A stretch of DNA of 37,392 nucleotides from Streptomyces sp. OR43. GTDB lineage: Bacteria; Actinomycetota; Actinomycetes; Streptomycetales; Streptomycetaceae. Both the position numbers and the translations under genes were made by a program. Under the pieces are notes generated by a model. The model was not told the DNA's origin and did no database searches. It saw only the letters and a list, made by a program, of their open reading frames with translations. Where the stretch lies: NCBI RefSeq assembly GCF_008042275.1, contig NZ_RDBK01000025.1, positions 1 to 37,392 on the forward strand, written 5' to 3'. Below, piece by piece: positions 7,208-15,966 of the stretch (position 1 is its first letter; each line of letters opens with the position of its first letter).

Positions 7208-8227
7208 ATGTCTGCAGCCCTTCCCACGTCCAGCCGTGAATGGCACCTCGTAGCCCGTCCGCACGGCTGGCCGAAGGCCGAGGACTTCGCGCTGCGTGAG
7301 GCTCCGGTCAGCGCTCCCGCCGAGGGCCGGGTCCTCGTCCGCAACCTTCACTTCTCGGTCGACCCGTACATGCGCGGCCGCATGAACGACGTGAAGTCGT
7401 ACACCCCGCCGTTCAAGCTGGACCACCCCATGGAGGGTGGCGCGGTCGGCGAGGTCGTCGCGTCCAACGCCGAGGGCTTCGCGGTCGGCGACCACGTGCT
7501 GCACAACCTCGGCTGGCGCGAGTACGCCGACGTGCCCGCGAAGCACGCGGTGAAGGTCGACGCCTCCCTCGCCCCGCTCTCCGCCTACCTCGGCGTGCTG
7601 GGCATGACCGGACTCACCGCCTACGCGGGCCTGTTCGACGTGGCCTCCTTCAAGGAGGGCGACGCGGTCTTCGTGTCCGGCGCCGCCGGTGCGGTCGGCA
7701 GCCAGGTCGGCCAGATGGCCAAGCTCAAGGGCGCCTCGCGCGTCATCGGCTCCGCCGGCTCCGACGAGAAGGTCAAGCTGCTCGTCGAGGAGTACGGCTT
7801 CGACGCCGCGTTCAACTACAAGAACGGCCCGGTGGCGCAGCAGCTGCGCGAGGCCGCCCCCGACGGCATCGACGTCTACTTCGACAACGTCGGCGGCGAG
7901 CACCTCGAAGCCGCGATCTCCTCGTTCAACGTGCACGGCCGCGCGACCATCTGCGGCATGATCGCCCAGTACAACGCGACGGAGCCGACCCCCGCCCCGC
8001 GCAACCTCGCCCTCGTCATCGGCAAGCGGCTGCGCCTGCAGGGCATGCTCGTCAACGATCACACCGATCTCCAGGGGCAGTTCGTCCAGGAAGTGGCCGG
8101 CTGGCTGGCCTCGGGTGAGCTGAAGTACCGCGAGACGGCCGTCGAGGGCATCGAGAACGGCTTCGACGCGTTCCTCGGTCTGCTCCGCGGCGAGAACACC
8201 GGAAAGATGATCGTCTCCCTCGGCTGA
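7208..8227 (+). CDS. NADP-dependent medium-chain oxidoreductase (zinc-independent, PTGR/CurA-like)
   Basis: 339 residues of the zinc-independent medium-chain dehydrogenase/reductase superfamily, leukotriene-B4-dehydrogenase/alkenal-reductase branch. Visible features: an N-terminal catalytic fold with VDPYMRGRM (51-59); the Rossmann motif SGAAGAVGSQVGQMAKLKG (from 157); DVYFDNVGGEHLEAA; and LRLQGMLVNDH near the C-terminus. No zinc-ligand cysteines are seen. Members reduce alpha,beta-unsaturated ketones and aldehydes with NADPH; a detoxifying role would fit the Ohr gene 90 nt downstream on the same strand. AGGAGATCC upstream of ATG 7208 gives a good ribosome binding site. Confidence 0.88.
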   Translation: MSAALPTSSREWHLVARPHGWPKAEDFALREAPVSAPAEGRVLVRNLHFSVDPYMRGRMNDVKSYTPPFKLDHPMEGGAVGEVVASNAEGFAVGDHVLHNLGWREYADVPAKHAVKVDASLAPLSAYLGVLGMTGLTAYAGLFDVASFKEGDAVFVSGAAGAVGSQVGQMAKLKGASRVIGSAGSDEKVKLLVEEYGFDAAFNYKNGPVAQQLREAAPDGIDVYFDNVGGEHLEAAISSFNVHGRATICGMIAQYNATEPTPAPRNLALVIGKRLRLQGMLVNDHTDLQGQFVQEVAGWLASGELKYRETAVEGIENGFDAFLGLLRGENTGKMIVSLG

Positions 8228-8317
8228 ACCGCCGCTCCGGGCACCCGTTAGGCTCGTCCCAGGCCGTCGCGATCGTGGGCGCGAGTCGCGGCGCATCAGC
8301 AGGAGGAATCCTCAAGC

Positions 8318-8746
8318 ATGACCATTCAGGACATAGCCGTCGCTTACACCGCCGTCGCCACCGCCGAGAACGGCCGTGACGGCCGGGTCGCCTCGGACGA
8401 CGGCAAGCTCGACGTAGTCGTCAACCCGCCGAAGGAGATGGGCGGCAGCGGCGCGGGCACCAACCCGGAGCAGCTCTTCGCAGCCGGTTACAGTGCCTGC
8501 TTCCAGGGCGCGCTGGGTGTGGTGGCGCGCCAGGAGAAGGCCGACATCTCCGGATCCACGGTCACCGCCGCGGTCTCGATCGGCAAGACCGAGGCCGGTG
8601 GCTTCGGTCTGGAGGTCGCGATCACCGCGACCATCCCGAACGTCGACACGGAGACCGCGCAGGCGCTCATCGAGAAGGCCCACCAGGTCTGCCCGTACTC
8701 GAACGCCACGCGCGGCAACATCAAGGTGGCGCTCTCGGTCGTCTGA
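8318..8746 (+). CDS. ohr: Organic hydroperoxide resistance protein (Ohr/OsmC family)
   Basis: 142 residues, the usual Ohr size. The thiol pair is present: peroxidatic C61 in SACFQGAL and resolving C125 in VCPYSNATRGN. The GTNPEQLFAAGYSACF block is diagnostic of Ohr rather than OsmC, and an Arg in the N-terminal GR..R segment would assist catalysis. The enzyme reduces organic and lipid hydroperoxides using lipoylated protein thiols. AGGAGG lies 12 nt before the ATG. It is probably read with the oxidoreductase upstream and closed by the terminator at 8771. S. coelicolor has several ohr genes; this one has no adjacent ohrR. Confidence 0.93.
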   Translation: MTIQDIAVAYTAVATAENGRDGRVASDDGKLDVVVNPPKEMGGSGAGTNPEQLFAAGYSACFQGALGVVARQEKADISGSTVTAAVSIGKTEAGGFGLEVAITATIPNVDTETAQALIEKAHQVCPYSNATRGNIKVALSVV

Positions 8747-8770
8747 CCGTCCGCACCACCCGTACGCAGC

Positions 8771-8804
8771 CGAGGGCCGCACCCCATGAGGGGTGCGGCC
8801 CTCG
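8771..8804. terminator. Strong hairpin terminator after ohr
   Basis: A perfect 15-bp inverted repeat (8771-8785 with 8790-8804) with loop ATGA, 24 nt after the ohr stop codon. No U-tract, as is common in Streptomyces. Confidence 0.85.
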
Positions 8805-8863
8805 GCCGTTCGTCACCCCGCCCCGATACCTGCCGTTCCGTATCCCGGACATCGCTCGGAATT

Positions 8864-8893
8864 CTTGCGCGATCCATTGACGCGCAAGCGCTT
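8864..8893. promoter_or_regulatory. Overlapping operator-like palindromes upstream of the Tat stub/GH51 gene
   Basis: An inverted repeat CTTGCGCG (8864-8871) / CGCGCAAG (8881-8888) overlaps AAGCGCTT (8886-8893), a perfect 8-bp palindrome with the central CG step typical of LacI/GalR-family operators. A smaller TTCG-N6-CGAA lies at 8928-8941. A sugar-responsive LacI regulator of the arabinofuranosidase region is plausible; none is encoded nearby. Confidence 0.4.
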
Positions 8894-8943
8894 CGATTTT
8901 ACGGTCCGTTCGAAGTTACGGGCATCATTCGATATACCGAACA

Positions 8944-9135
8944 GTGAAGGCGGGCATGGGACGACCTGGCCTGAATCGCAGGCAACTGATCACGGGGCCT
9001 GACGGCGCCGCCGTCGCCGCCGGCTTCGGCTTCACCGCGCCGGGCAGCCGCGCATCCGACCTCGGCACAGCCGGCTCCGGCTTCCTGCTCCACCTCGCCG
9101 AAGAGAGCTTCACCACCGGCCTGGCCGGCCCATGA
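8944..9135 (+). pseudogene. Tat-signal stub, probable remnant of an exported protein
   Basis: A 63-codon frame whose start (GTG 8944 or ATG 8956) is followed by a twin-arginine signal-like stretch, LNRRQLITGPDGAAVAAGFGF. Only about 30 more residues precede TGA 9133, so no mature domain exists. It reads like the front of a secreted glycosidase or similar protein whose body has been lost just upstream of the GH51 gene; no recognisable continuation is seen in the other frames before 9215. A genuine tiny exported peptide cannot be ruled out. Confidence 0.45.
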
Positions 9136-9214
9136 GCCATGACCGGAGCCCCGCGCCAGGACCCGTACGGAGACCCGTACCGGCATCCGTACCGACACCA
9201 CCCCGAAGGAAGTC

Positions 9215-10732
9215 ATGACCCGCACCGCCCGCTTCACCCTCGACCCCGCCTTCACCGTCGGCGAGGTCGACCCCCGCCTCTTCGGCTCGTTCGTGGAACA
9301 CCTCGGCCGCTGCGTCTACGACGGCATCCACGAACCCGGCCACCCCTCGGCCGACGAGGCCGGGCTGCGTACCGATGTCCTGGAACTGATCCGCGAGCTC
9401 GGCGTCACCGCCATCCGCTACCCCGGCGGCAACTTCGTCTCCGGCTACCGCTGGGAGGACGGCGTCGGCCCCGCCGACGAGCGGCCGCGCCGCCTGGACC
9501 TCGCCTGGCGCTCCACCGAGACGAACCGCTTCGGGCTCTCCGAGTTCATCGCCTTCTGCCGGAAGATCGGCCCGCGGGCCGAGCCCATGATGGCCGTCAA
9601 CCTCGGCACCCGGGGCGTCCAGGAGGCCATCGAACTCCAGGAGTACGCCAACCACCCGGCCGGCACCGAGCTCTCCGAGCGCCGCATCGCCCACGGCGAC
9701 AAGGACCCCTTCGGCATCAAGCTGTGGTGCCTGGGCAACGAGATGGACGGCCCGTGGCAGACCGGCCACAAGACCGCCGAGGAGTACGGCCGGATCGCCG
9801 CCGAGACCGCCCGCGCGATGCGGCAGATCGACCCCTCCGTCGAACTCGTCGCCTGCGGGTCCTCGGGCCGGTCCATGCCCACGTTCGCCGCCTGGGAGGC
9901 GACCGTCCTCGCCGAGGCCTACGACCTCGTCGACTACGTCTCGCTGCACGCCTACTACGAGGAACTCGACGGCGACCGCGACTCGTTCCTGGCCTCCGCC
10001 GTCGACATGGAGTCCTTCATCGAGGACGTCGTCGCCACCTGCGACCACGTCGGAGCGCGGCTGAAGTCCACGAAGAAGATCAACCTCTCCTTCGACGAGT
10101 GGAACGTCTGGTACATGGCCCGCAGTCAGCAGGAGGCCGAGGCGAACCCCCTCGACTGGCCCGAGGCACCCCGCCTGCTGGAGGACAACTACTCCGTCAC
10201 CGACGCCGTCGTCTTCGGCACCCTGCTCATCGCCCTGCTGCGCCACGCCGACCGGGTCACCGTGGCCTGCCTGGCCCAGCTGGTCAACGTGATCGCCCCG
10301 ATCATGACCGAACCCGGCGGACCCGCCTGGCGGCAGACCACCTTCTTCCCGTTCGCCCAGGCCGCGCGGCACGGGCGGGGCCAGGTCCTGGACGTACGGG
10401 TCGACTCGCCCACGTACGGGACGGCCAGGTACGGCGAGACCGACCTGCTGCACGCCACCGCCGTCCGCGACCCCGAGACCGGCGCGGTCACCGTCTTCGC
10501 GGTCAACCGCGGCCAGGACACGGCCCTCCCGCTCGAAGTCGCCCTGCACGGCTTCGAGCTGACGGGGATCGCCGAGCACCAGGTCCTCGCCGACGCGGAC
10601 CCGGACGCCCGCAACACCCTCGCCGAACCGGGCCGGGTCGCCCCGCGTCCCGCGCAGGGCACGGTGCTCGACGGGGGAGTGCTGCGGGCCACGCTGGAGC
10701 CGATGTCCTGGAACATGATCCGCCTGGTCTGA
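9215..10732 (+). CDS. Alpha-L-arabinofuranosidase, glycoside hydrolase family 51
   Basis: 505 residues, full length for intracellular bacterial GH51 enzymes. An (alpha/beta)8 barrel carries acid/base E176 in CLGNEMDGPW and nucleophile E295 in SFDEWNVWY; FGSFVEHLGRCVYDGI near the N-terminus and YPGGNFVSGYRWEDGVGP are family signatures. A C-terminal beta-sandwich (about 390-505) follows. With no signal peptide it acts in the cytoplasm, releasing L-arabinose from imported arabino- or arabinoxylo-oligosaccharides. GAAGGA precedes the ATG. No sugar ABC transporter is adjacent; regulation may come from the palindromes at 8864-8893. Confidence 0.95.
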   Translation: MTRTARFTLDPAFTVGEVDPRLFGSFVEHLGRCVYDGIHEPGHPSADEAGLRTDVLELIRELGVTAIRYPGGNFVSGYRWEDGVGPADERPRRLDLAWRSTETNRFGLSEFIAFCRKIGPRAEPMMAVNLGTRGVQEAIELQEYANHPAGTELSERRIAHGDKDPFGIKLWCLGNEMDGPWQTGHKTAEEYGRIAAETARAMRQIDPSVELVACGSSGRSMPTFAAWEATVLAEAYDLVDYVSLHAYYEELDGDRDSFLASAVDMESFIEDVVATCDHVGARLKSTKKINLSFDEWNVWYMARSQQEAEANPLDWPEAPRLLEDNYSVTDAVVFGTLLIALLRHADRVTVACLAQLVNVIAPIMTEPGGPAWRQTTFFPFAQAARHGRGQVLDVRVDSPTYGTARYGETDLLHATAVRDPETGAVTVFAVNRGQDTALPLEVALHGFELTGIAEHQVLADADPDARNTLAEPGRVAPRPAQGTVLDGGVLRATLEPMSWNMIRLV

Positions 10733-10736
10733 CCGG

Positions 10737-10775
10737 CCTGGTCCGATCCGCGTGGTCCGCCTGGTCCGATCCGCG
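10737..10775. repeat. Direct repeat of 16 bp
   Basis: CCTGGTCCGATCCGCG occurs exactly at 10737-10752 and 10760-10775 (23-bp period) between the GH51 gene and the next start. No function is evident. Confidence 0.7.
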
Positions 10776-10812
10776 CACAGCGACCGCACCCGGTCCCGTT
10801 ACGCTGACGCAC

Positions 10813-11601
10813 ATGCGTGATCTCGGGGCGGGCCTCGGCCATCTGATCAAAGGACAGCGCTGGGTCGTCCGGCACGGCAGATGGTTCGGCCTCGGGCTGC
10901 TGCCCGGCCTGATCACCCTCGTCCTGTACGCGGGCGCCCTCGTCGGCCTCGGCTTCGGGGCCGACGACCTGGCGCGCTGGGCGACCCCGTTCGCCGACGA
11001 CTGGTCCTCGCCCTGGCTCGGCCTGCTCCGCAACACGCTGACCGTGCTGGTCTTCGCCTTCGGCCTCTTCCTCGCCGTCATCACGTTCACGGCCGTGACC
11101 CTCCTCGTCGGGCAGCCCTTCTACGAGTCGCTCTCCGAGGAGGTGGACCGCGCCGAGGGAGGCAAGGCCCCCGAGTCCGGACTGCCGCTGTGGCGGGAGC
11201 TGTGGATCTCCGCCCGCGACAGCGTGCGCATCCTGGTGCGCGTGGCGCTGTACGCCGTCCTGCTCTTCGCCCTCGGCTTCGTCCCGGTCGCGGGCCAGAC
11301 CGTCGTCCCGCTCCTCGGGTTCTGCGTCACGGGGTACTTCCTCGCCGAGGAGCTCACGGCCGTCGCCCTCCAGCGCCGCGGCATGGTGCTGAAGGACCGG
11401 CTCGTCCTGCTGCGCGGCCGCCGCCTGCTGATCCTGGGCTTCGGCGTCCCGCTCGGGCTCGCGTTCCTGGTCCCGTTCGTCGCCGTGTTCCTGATGCCGG
11501 GGGCCGTCGCGGGGGCGACGCTGCTGGCGCGCGAACTGGTGGGCGAGGAGAGCGTGGGGGAGGAGCGGGTGGCGGCGGTACCGCCGCCACCACGCCCCTG
11601 A
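10813..11601 (+). CDS. EI24/CysZ-like integral membrane protein
   Basis: 262 residues with four or more long hydrophobic segments (about 26-48, 75-100, 150-185 and 215-240). The motif LLVGQPFYESLSEEVDR and the general layout match the EI24 domain family (CysZ-like), whose bacterial members include sulfate transporters; for actinobacterial homologues the substrate is unknown. Start ATG 10813 lies 7 nt after TACGCT (10800-10805), suggesting a leaderless transcript. It is convergent with the oxidase gene, with only 4 nt between stop codons and no hairpin, so transcripts probably overlap. Confidence 0.8.
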   Translation: MRDLGAGLGHLIKGQRWVVRHGRWFGLGLLPGLITLVLYAGALVGLGFGADDLARWATPFADDWSSPWLGLLRNTLTVLVFAFGLFLAVITFTAVTLLVGQPFYESLSEEVDRAEGGKAPESGLPLWRELWISARDSVRILVRVALYAVLLFALGFVPVAGQTVVPLLGFCVTGYFLAEELTAVALQRRGMVLKDRLVLLRGRRLLILGFGVPLGLAFLVPFVAVFLMPGAVAGATLLARELVGEESVGEERVAAVPPPPRP

Positions 11602-11605
11602 GCGG

Positions 11606-13534
11606 TCAGCTCGCGTGGACCTCCAGCGCGGTGCGCACGGCGGACTCCAACGCGCCCTCGATCCAGGCGGGCTTGACGGAGGTGTGGCAGCCCGCGAAGT
11701 GCAACGGCCCCTCGACGGACCGGACATCGGCGAGCAGCTCGGTGTGCTGGCCGGGCAGCAGCACGGACGCCTCCCCGTAGGCGTACGGGTCGCGCATCCA
11801 CGACTGGGTGGCGCCGGCCCCCGTGTAGAAGACCTCGACGCGCTGCCCGTACACGTCCTGGACCCCGCCCAGGGCGTGCGGGTAGCGCTCGTCGTCGTCC
11901 AGGGAGTCCCACTTCAGGGCGTCGTCGGCCCAGCTGTACGAGGCGAGCAGGACCCCGCCCTTGCTGCCCTCGACCGGGTGGGAGGGCTGGTACATGAAGC
12001 GGTTGGCGTTGTCGGTGACCGATCCGCCGCCGATCACATGGGCCGCCTCGGGCTGGTTACGGGCGGTCGCGCGGTACGCCGCGTAGTGCACGCGCTGGTT
12101 GGGCGGAATGTGCCCGGACGGTACGGAGGGGTGCGCGCCCAGCAGCGATCCGTCGGCCGGCGCCTTGCCGAGCCGGTACGCGTCGTACAGACCGGGCCGG
12201 ACCTTCTCCAGCTCCGCCTTCCAGTCCTTCTCCTCGAACTCCCACCAGCGGCGGCTGAACTCGAGCAGCACCTTGGTCGCGGTGTCGTAGTGGACCTCGG
12301 TGATCGCCCGCCGCTTGCCGTACGAGAGCGGCGGCGTGACCGGGACGTGCCGCAGGCCGGAGAACGGCACGGTGACGATCGCCCGGTCTCCGGTGAAGGT
12401 CTCCCGTACGACCTTGCCGTCACGGCCCTCCGACACCGTCTCGACCCGGACGCCGTTCTCCCCGTAACTGATCCTGGCGGCCCGGCGGTCCAGCCGCACC
12501 AGGTCCTTCACCCGCGCGTACATGGCGTCGGCCAGCGTCGCCGTGCCGTCGGGCAGCTCGTAGAACGCGGTGTCCGGGCTGATCAGGGAAGCCCCGATGA
12601 AGCTGTGCACAAAGGCGAGAGGAAGCCGCGAGGTGAGGTTCTCGACCGTACCGATGAGGTCGATGGTGCGCTCGTCCAGCTTGGCGGCCTCGGTCAGGAA
12701 GCGGAACATCGACCAGTGGCCGTACCGCTCGATGACCCGGGCCCAGCCCTGGACGAGCTCCGAGCCCTCCTTGCCCTCGAACTCCTTGCGTACGGGGGCG
12801 AAGGCCTCCCGCACGATGGCCGACGCGGTCTTGTCCTCGAACGCGGCGGGAACCCCGAAGGACCGGTTGACCGCCTGCGGCTTCTTCGCGTAGTCCGCCT
12901 TGCGGACCCGGATGCCGTTGACGTGGATCCAGGTGTGGTTGACGGGCTTTCCCGCGGCGTCGACGTCGACCAGGTGGAAGCGGCGGCGCTTCAGCTCGAA
13001 GCCGTCCATGAGTCCGGTGACGAGCGGGTGGCTGTCGGGGATCCGCATCGCCCCGGCCTCGGCGTACTGCTTCGGGTCGGCGAACGGCGACTTGGCGTTC
13101 TCGTGGCCGCCGTTGCGGAAGGTCTTGATCCGGCCGCCGACGCGGTTGCCGTTGGCCTCGATGACGGTGACGGTGTGACCGGCTTCGCGGAGCAGATGGG
13201 CGGCGGTGAGCCCGGCCGGGCCCGCGCCGATGACCAGCACCTTCTTCGGGGCCTTGCGGCTGCGCGGCAGCCCCTTGGAGAGCAGGACCTCGCGGTAGTG
13301 CGGTACCAGCGACTTGTCCTGCTCGTCGTAGACGAGGATGGCGCGGGCGACGGTCAGGCAGGCGTCCCAGTCGGAGCCGGGCGCCGCGGCCGGGGCCGTG
13401 AGGGAGCCGGGTGAGGCGGCGTCGGCCGTGGTCACGGCGCCGGCGGTGAGAGCGGCGGCACCCGCGGCGGCACCCGCGATCATGGTGCGCCTGGAGGGCA
13501 GGCCGGAGGTCGGTTCGGCAGGCTTGGAAGTCAT
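11606..13534 (-). CDS. Tat-exported flavin L-amino-acid oxidase (L-glutamate-oxidase-like)
   Basis: 642 residues. Tat signal [16 protein letters not shown] (about 14-29) with a cleavage region [11 protein letters not shown] dinucleotide motif [20 protein letters not shown] and GNRVGGRI. Long stretches ([50 protein letters not shown]) resemble what I recall of Streptomyces L-glutamate oxidase, so an extracellular L-amino-acid oxidase producing a 2-oxo acid, ammonia and H2O2 is likely; the substrate is not proven. Oddity: the FAD-contact motif usually FAG(E/D)HTS reads FAGCHTS (C616). AGGGTGACCGC precedes the ATG. The downstream neighbour is convergent. Confidence 0.88.
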   Translation of the reverse strand: MTSKPAEPTSGLPSRRTMIAGAAAGAAALTAGAVTTADAASPGSLTAPAAAPGSDWDACLTVARAILVYDEQDKSLVPHYREVLLSKGLPRSRKAPKKVLVIGAGPAGLTAAHLLREAGHTVTVIEANGNRVGGRIKTFRNGGHENAKSPFADPKQYAEAGAMRIPDSHPLVTGLMDGFELKRRRFHLVDVDAAGKPVNHTWIHVNGIRVRKADYAKKPQAVNRSFGVPAAFEDKTASAIVREAFAPVRKEFEGKEGSELVQGWARVIERYGHWSMFRFLTEAAKLDERTIDLIGTVENLTSRLPLAFVHSFIGASLISPDTAFYELPDGTATLADAMYARVKDLVRLDRRAARISYGENGVRVETVSEGRDGKVVRETFTGDRAIVTVPFSGLRHVPVTPPLSYGKRRAITEVHYDTATKVLLEFSRRWWEFEEKDWKAELEKVRPGLYDAYRLGKAPADGSLLGAHPSVPSGHIPPNQRVHYAAYRATARNQPEAAHVIGGGSVTDNANRFMYQPSHPVEGSKGGVLLASYSWADDALKWDSLDDDERYPHALGGVQDVYGQRVEVFYTGAGATQSWMRDPYAYGEASVLLPGQHTELLADVRSVEGPLHFAGCHTSVKPAWIEGALESAVRTALEVHAS

Positions 13535-13672
13535 GCGGTCACCCTGAGGGGCGCGTGACGGGGCGCATTACGCGGACGCGCGTAGATCATCCGGAATCAC
13601 CCGCAGGGGGAGCTTAGCGATCTTGTAATATCGGCGTTCCCGCAGGTCAGCCAAGCTCTGCCGACGCCCGCC

Positions 13673-14665
13673 TCAGCGCACCGAGAAGCCGTACACGGTC
13701 GTCGACACGAACTCCTCGCCCGGCCGCAGGACCGTGCTCGGGAACTCCGGCCGGTTCGGCGAGTCCGGGAAGTGCTGGGTCTCCAGGGCGATTCCGGCAC
13801 ACGGCACGAACGGCCGTCCCTCGAAGTGGTCCGCCGTGTACAGCTGCAGGCCCGGCTCCGTCGTCGTCACGGTCAGGACCCGTCCCGACGCCTCGTCGTA
13901 CAGCTCGGCGACCGGGCCCGTCACGTCCTCGTCCAGCACGAAGTTGTGGTCGTACTCCTTGGAGACCGGCCGCGGCTCCCGGAAGTCGAACCGCGTCCCG
14001 TCCACCGGCAGGAACTCGCCCGTCGGCAGGGACTCCGCGTCGGCCGGGGTGATCCGCCCGGCCGCGATCCGCAGCCGCTGGCCGAGCGCGCTGCCGGATT
14101 CGGCGCCCGCCAGGTTCCAGTACGTGTGGTTGGTCAGGTTGAGCACGGTCGGCGCGTCCGTCGTCGCCCGGTAGGCGATCCGCAGCGCCCCGTCCTCGTC
14201 CAGGGTGTACGCCACCGAGACCTCCAGCCGCCCCGGGAAGCCCTCCTCGCCGTCCGCCGCGACCAGCGACAGCTCCACCCCGCCGTCGATCCCACGGGCG
14301 TCCCACACGCGCTTGTCGAAGCCGGTGGCCCCGCCGTGCACATGGTTGCGGCCCTCGTTGCGCGTGACATGATGCGTCCGCCCGTCGAGGACGAACGCCG
14401 CCCCGCCGATCCGGTTCGCGTACCGTCCGACCAGGGCGCCGAAGTACGGCCCGGTGTACTGCTGGTACGAGGCCGGATCCGGCAGCCCGAGCGCCACGCC
14501 GGCCCGCGTACCGTCCCGGTCCGGCACCTCGACCGACTGCACGACGGCGCCGTACGTCAGCACCCGGACCCGCGTGCCACCGCGCTCCAGCGTCCAGCGG
14601 TCCACGGCGGTGCCGTCCCCGAGGGTGCCGAAGTGTTCCGTACGCATCACCGTGTTCGAATCCAT
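13673..14665 (-). CDS. galM: Aldose 1-epimerase (mutarotase)
   Basis: 330 residues of GalM fold. The conserved NRI after GRYA, general acid/base histidines H110 (NHVHGG) and H180 (TNHTYWNL), and catalytic glutamate E295 (ALETQHFPDSPN) are all present. It interconverts alpha and beta anomers of glucose, galactose or other aldoses, in the cytoplasm. Start ATG 14665 is taken because it keeps the usual N-terminal strand; an ATG six codons later (14647) is the alternative, and neither has a clear ribosome binding site. The SGNH gene ends 25 nt upstream on the same strand, so the two may be co-transcribed. Confidence 0.93.
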   Translation of the reverse strand: MDSNTVMRTEHFGTLGDGTAVDRWTLERGGTRVRVLTYGAVVQSVEVPDRDGTRAGVALGLPDPASYQQYTGPYFGALVGRYANRIGGAAFVLDGRTHHVTRNEGRNHVHGGATGFDKRVWDARGIDGGVELSLVAADGEEGFPGRLEVSVAYTLDEDGALRIAYRATTDAPTVLNLTNHTYWNLAGAESGSALGQRLRIAAGRITPADAESLPTGEFLPVDGTRFDFREPRPVSKEYDHNFVLDEDVTGPVAELYDEASGRVLTVTTTEPGLQLYTADHFEGRPFVPCAGIALETQHFPDSPNRPEFPSTVLRPGEEFVSTTVYGFSVR

Positions 14666-14690
14666 GATCGGAAACTCTAGCCTGACCGTC

Positions 14691-15605
14691 CTACGCCGGA
14701 GGCCGGGCCGCCGTGACGTTGCGGTAGGCGATCTCGGCGAGCCGGGCCTGCCCGTTGATCCCCGGATGGAACCAGTCCCACTGGCTGAGCTGCTTGCCGG
14801 TGAACCGGTAGTCGAACACCGCCCCGCCGTCGTAACGGCAGCGCCGGTCCTTCGCGCACACCTCGCGCAGTACCCCGTTGTACGCGACGACGCGGTCCTG
14901 CACCGCCGTGCGCCGGGCCACCGCGGAGGCCCCCATGTTGTCCGCGTCCCCCAGCATCGACTTGCAGATGCCCAGCTTCCAGATCTGCTTGCCCAACTGG
15001 TTGACCCGGCCCGTCGACCAGAGCCGCTTGAGGTCCGGCACGCTCGACACATACACCTGGGTCTTGGGTGCCGCGCTGCGCAGCTGACGCAGCGACGCCT
15101 CGAACGACGCCCGGAAGTCCGCCACCGGAGTCATGGCCCGCACGGTGTCCCGGCAGGCGTCGTTCGCGCCGATCATCACCGTCACCAGATCGGGGTCCTC
15201 CTGCGCGGCCAGCGCCATCTGCTCCGGCAACTGGGCGATCCTGGCACCGGTCTCGGCGTGGTTCCAGCTGCGGTCGGCGGCGCCCGAGGCGCCGAGGAGG
15301 CGTACCGCCAGGCTGCGCACCGAGCTGTCCGTCCCGGTCGCCCAGGAGGCCTCGGGGCAGTCGGCCAGCACCGAACAGGCGTCGAAGCCGCGAGTGATGG
15401 AGTCCCCGACCGCGGCGACCGACTCCGGACTGCGGTCCCAGAGCGGTGCGGCGGCCGGCTTCCGGCCCGCGTCCGCCTTCGCGCCCTTCGTCGTCCCGTC
15501 GGGCCCGGAGTCACAGCCCGTCACGACGGCCGTGCCGAGGAACGTCACGGCGGCCAGTGCGGCCAGTGCGGTGCGCGAACGGTGCCGTACGGAGCGATCC
15601 GGCAT
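14691..15605 (-). CDS. SGNH/GDSL-type hydrolase, lipoprotein
   Basis: 304 residues. A lipoprotein signal with lipobox VVTGC (C31) anchors it outside the membrane. SGNH blocks are clear: block I AVGDSITRGF with nucleophile S69, block III IGANDAC, and block V DWFHPGINGQ (D277, H280). Several cysteines probably form disulfides. Likely a secreted esterase, lipase or acetylesterase; the substrate is unknown. I start at ATG 15605, directly after GAGGGGACGAGGGCA, rather than at an upstream in-frame ATG, because the signal peptide begins there. Confidence 0.88.
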   Translation of the reverse strand: MPDRSVRHRSRTALAALAAVTFLGTAVVTGCDSGPDGTTKGAKADAGRKPAAAPLWDRSPESVAAVGDSITRGFDACSVLADCPEASWATGTDSSVRSLAVRLLGASGAADRSWNHAETGARIAQLPEQMALAAQEDPDLVTVMIGANDACRDTVRAMTPVADFRASFEASLRQLRSAAPKTQVYVSSVPDLKRLWSTGRVNQLGKQIWKLGICKSMLGDADNMGASAVARRTAVQDRVVAYNGVLREVCAKDRRCRYDGGAVFDYRFTGKQLSQWDWFHPGINGQARLAEIAYRNVTAARPPA

Positions 15606-15966
15606 TGCCCTCGTCCCCTCCTGTTCCTGTCCCATGCCTCCGGCACACCCGTGCGGCACCGGTCGGCGGGCCCGCGCGCTCCGCAGGGTGAATGCTGAGC
15701 GAATCATGGGCCCGGGACCGACGGTACGTCACACCTCGGACGCCGCCGCACGGTAGCTTTTCCCCGTCGAACCAGTGGTTCCTTCGGCCGCCTCGCTCCA
15801 CTCGGGTGGCTCTCGAACATCACATCACGTCACATACCCTCCCTTCTCCGGACATTAACTCCCGATACTGTTTACTGATGACAGCTTCGGGAAGTCGGCC
15901 GAGAAGAGGCAGTACGGGCGCGAGGCCGCTGGGGAAGGCGAACCTCGTCCCACACTGGAGGTCCCG
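15606..15966. other. Divergent intergenic region, 361 bp, no gene
   Basis: Holds the promoters of the SGNH lipoprotein (leftward) and DUF3145 (rightward). The clearest element is the palindrome GAACC-AGT-GGTTC at 15769-15781, the same motif as at 5638-5652. I see no convincing -35/-10 pair and no coding bias in any frame. Confidence 0.6.

Noticed and set aside
9110..10789. Long leftward frame opposite the GH51 gene
   Set aside because: Antisense shadow with no start signal or domain.
9139..11601. 820-codon frame that fuses the GH51 region with the EI24-like protein
   Set aside because: Its first part is out of frame with the arabinofuranosidase and meaningless; only the part from 10813 is real.
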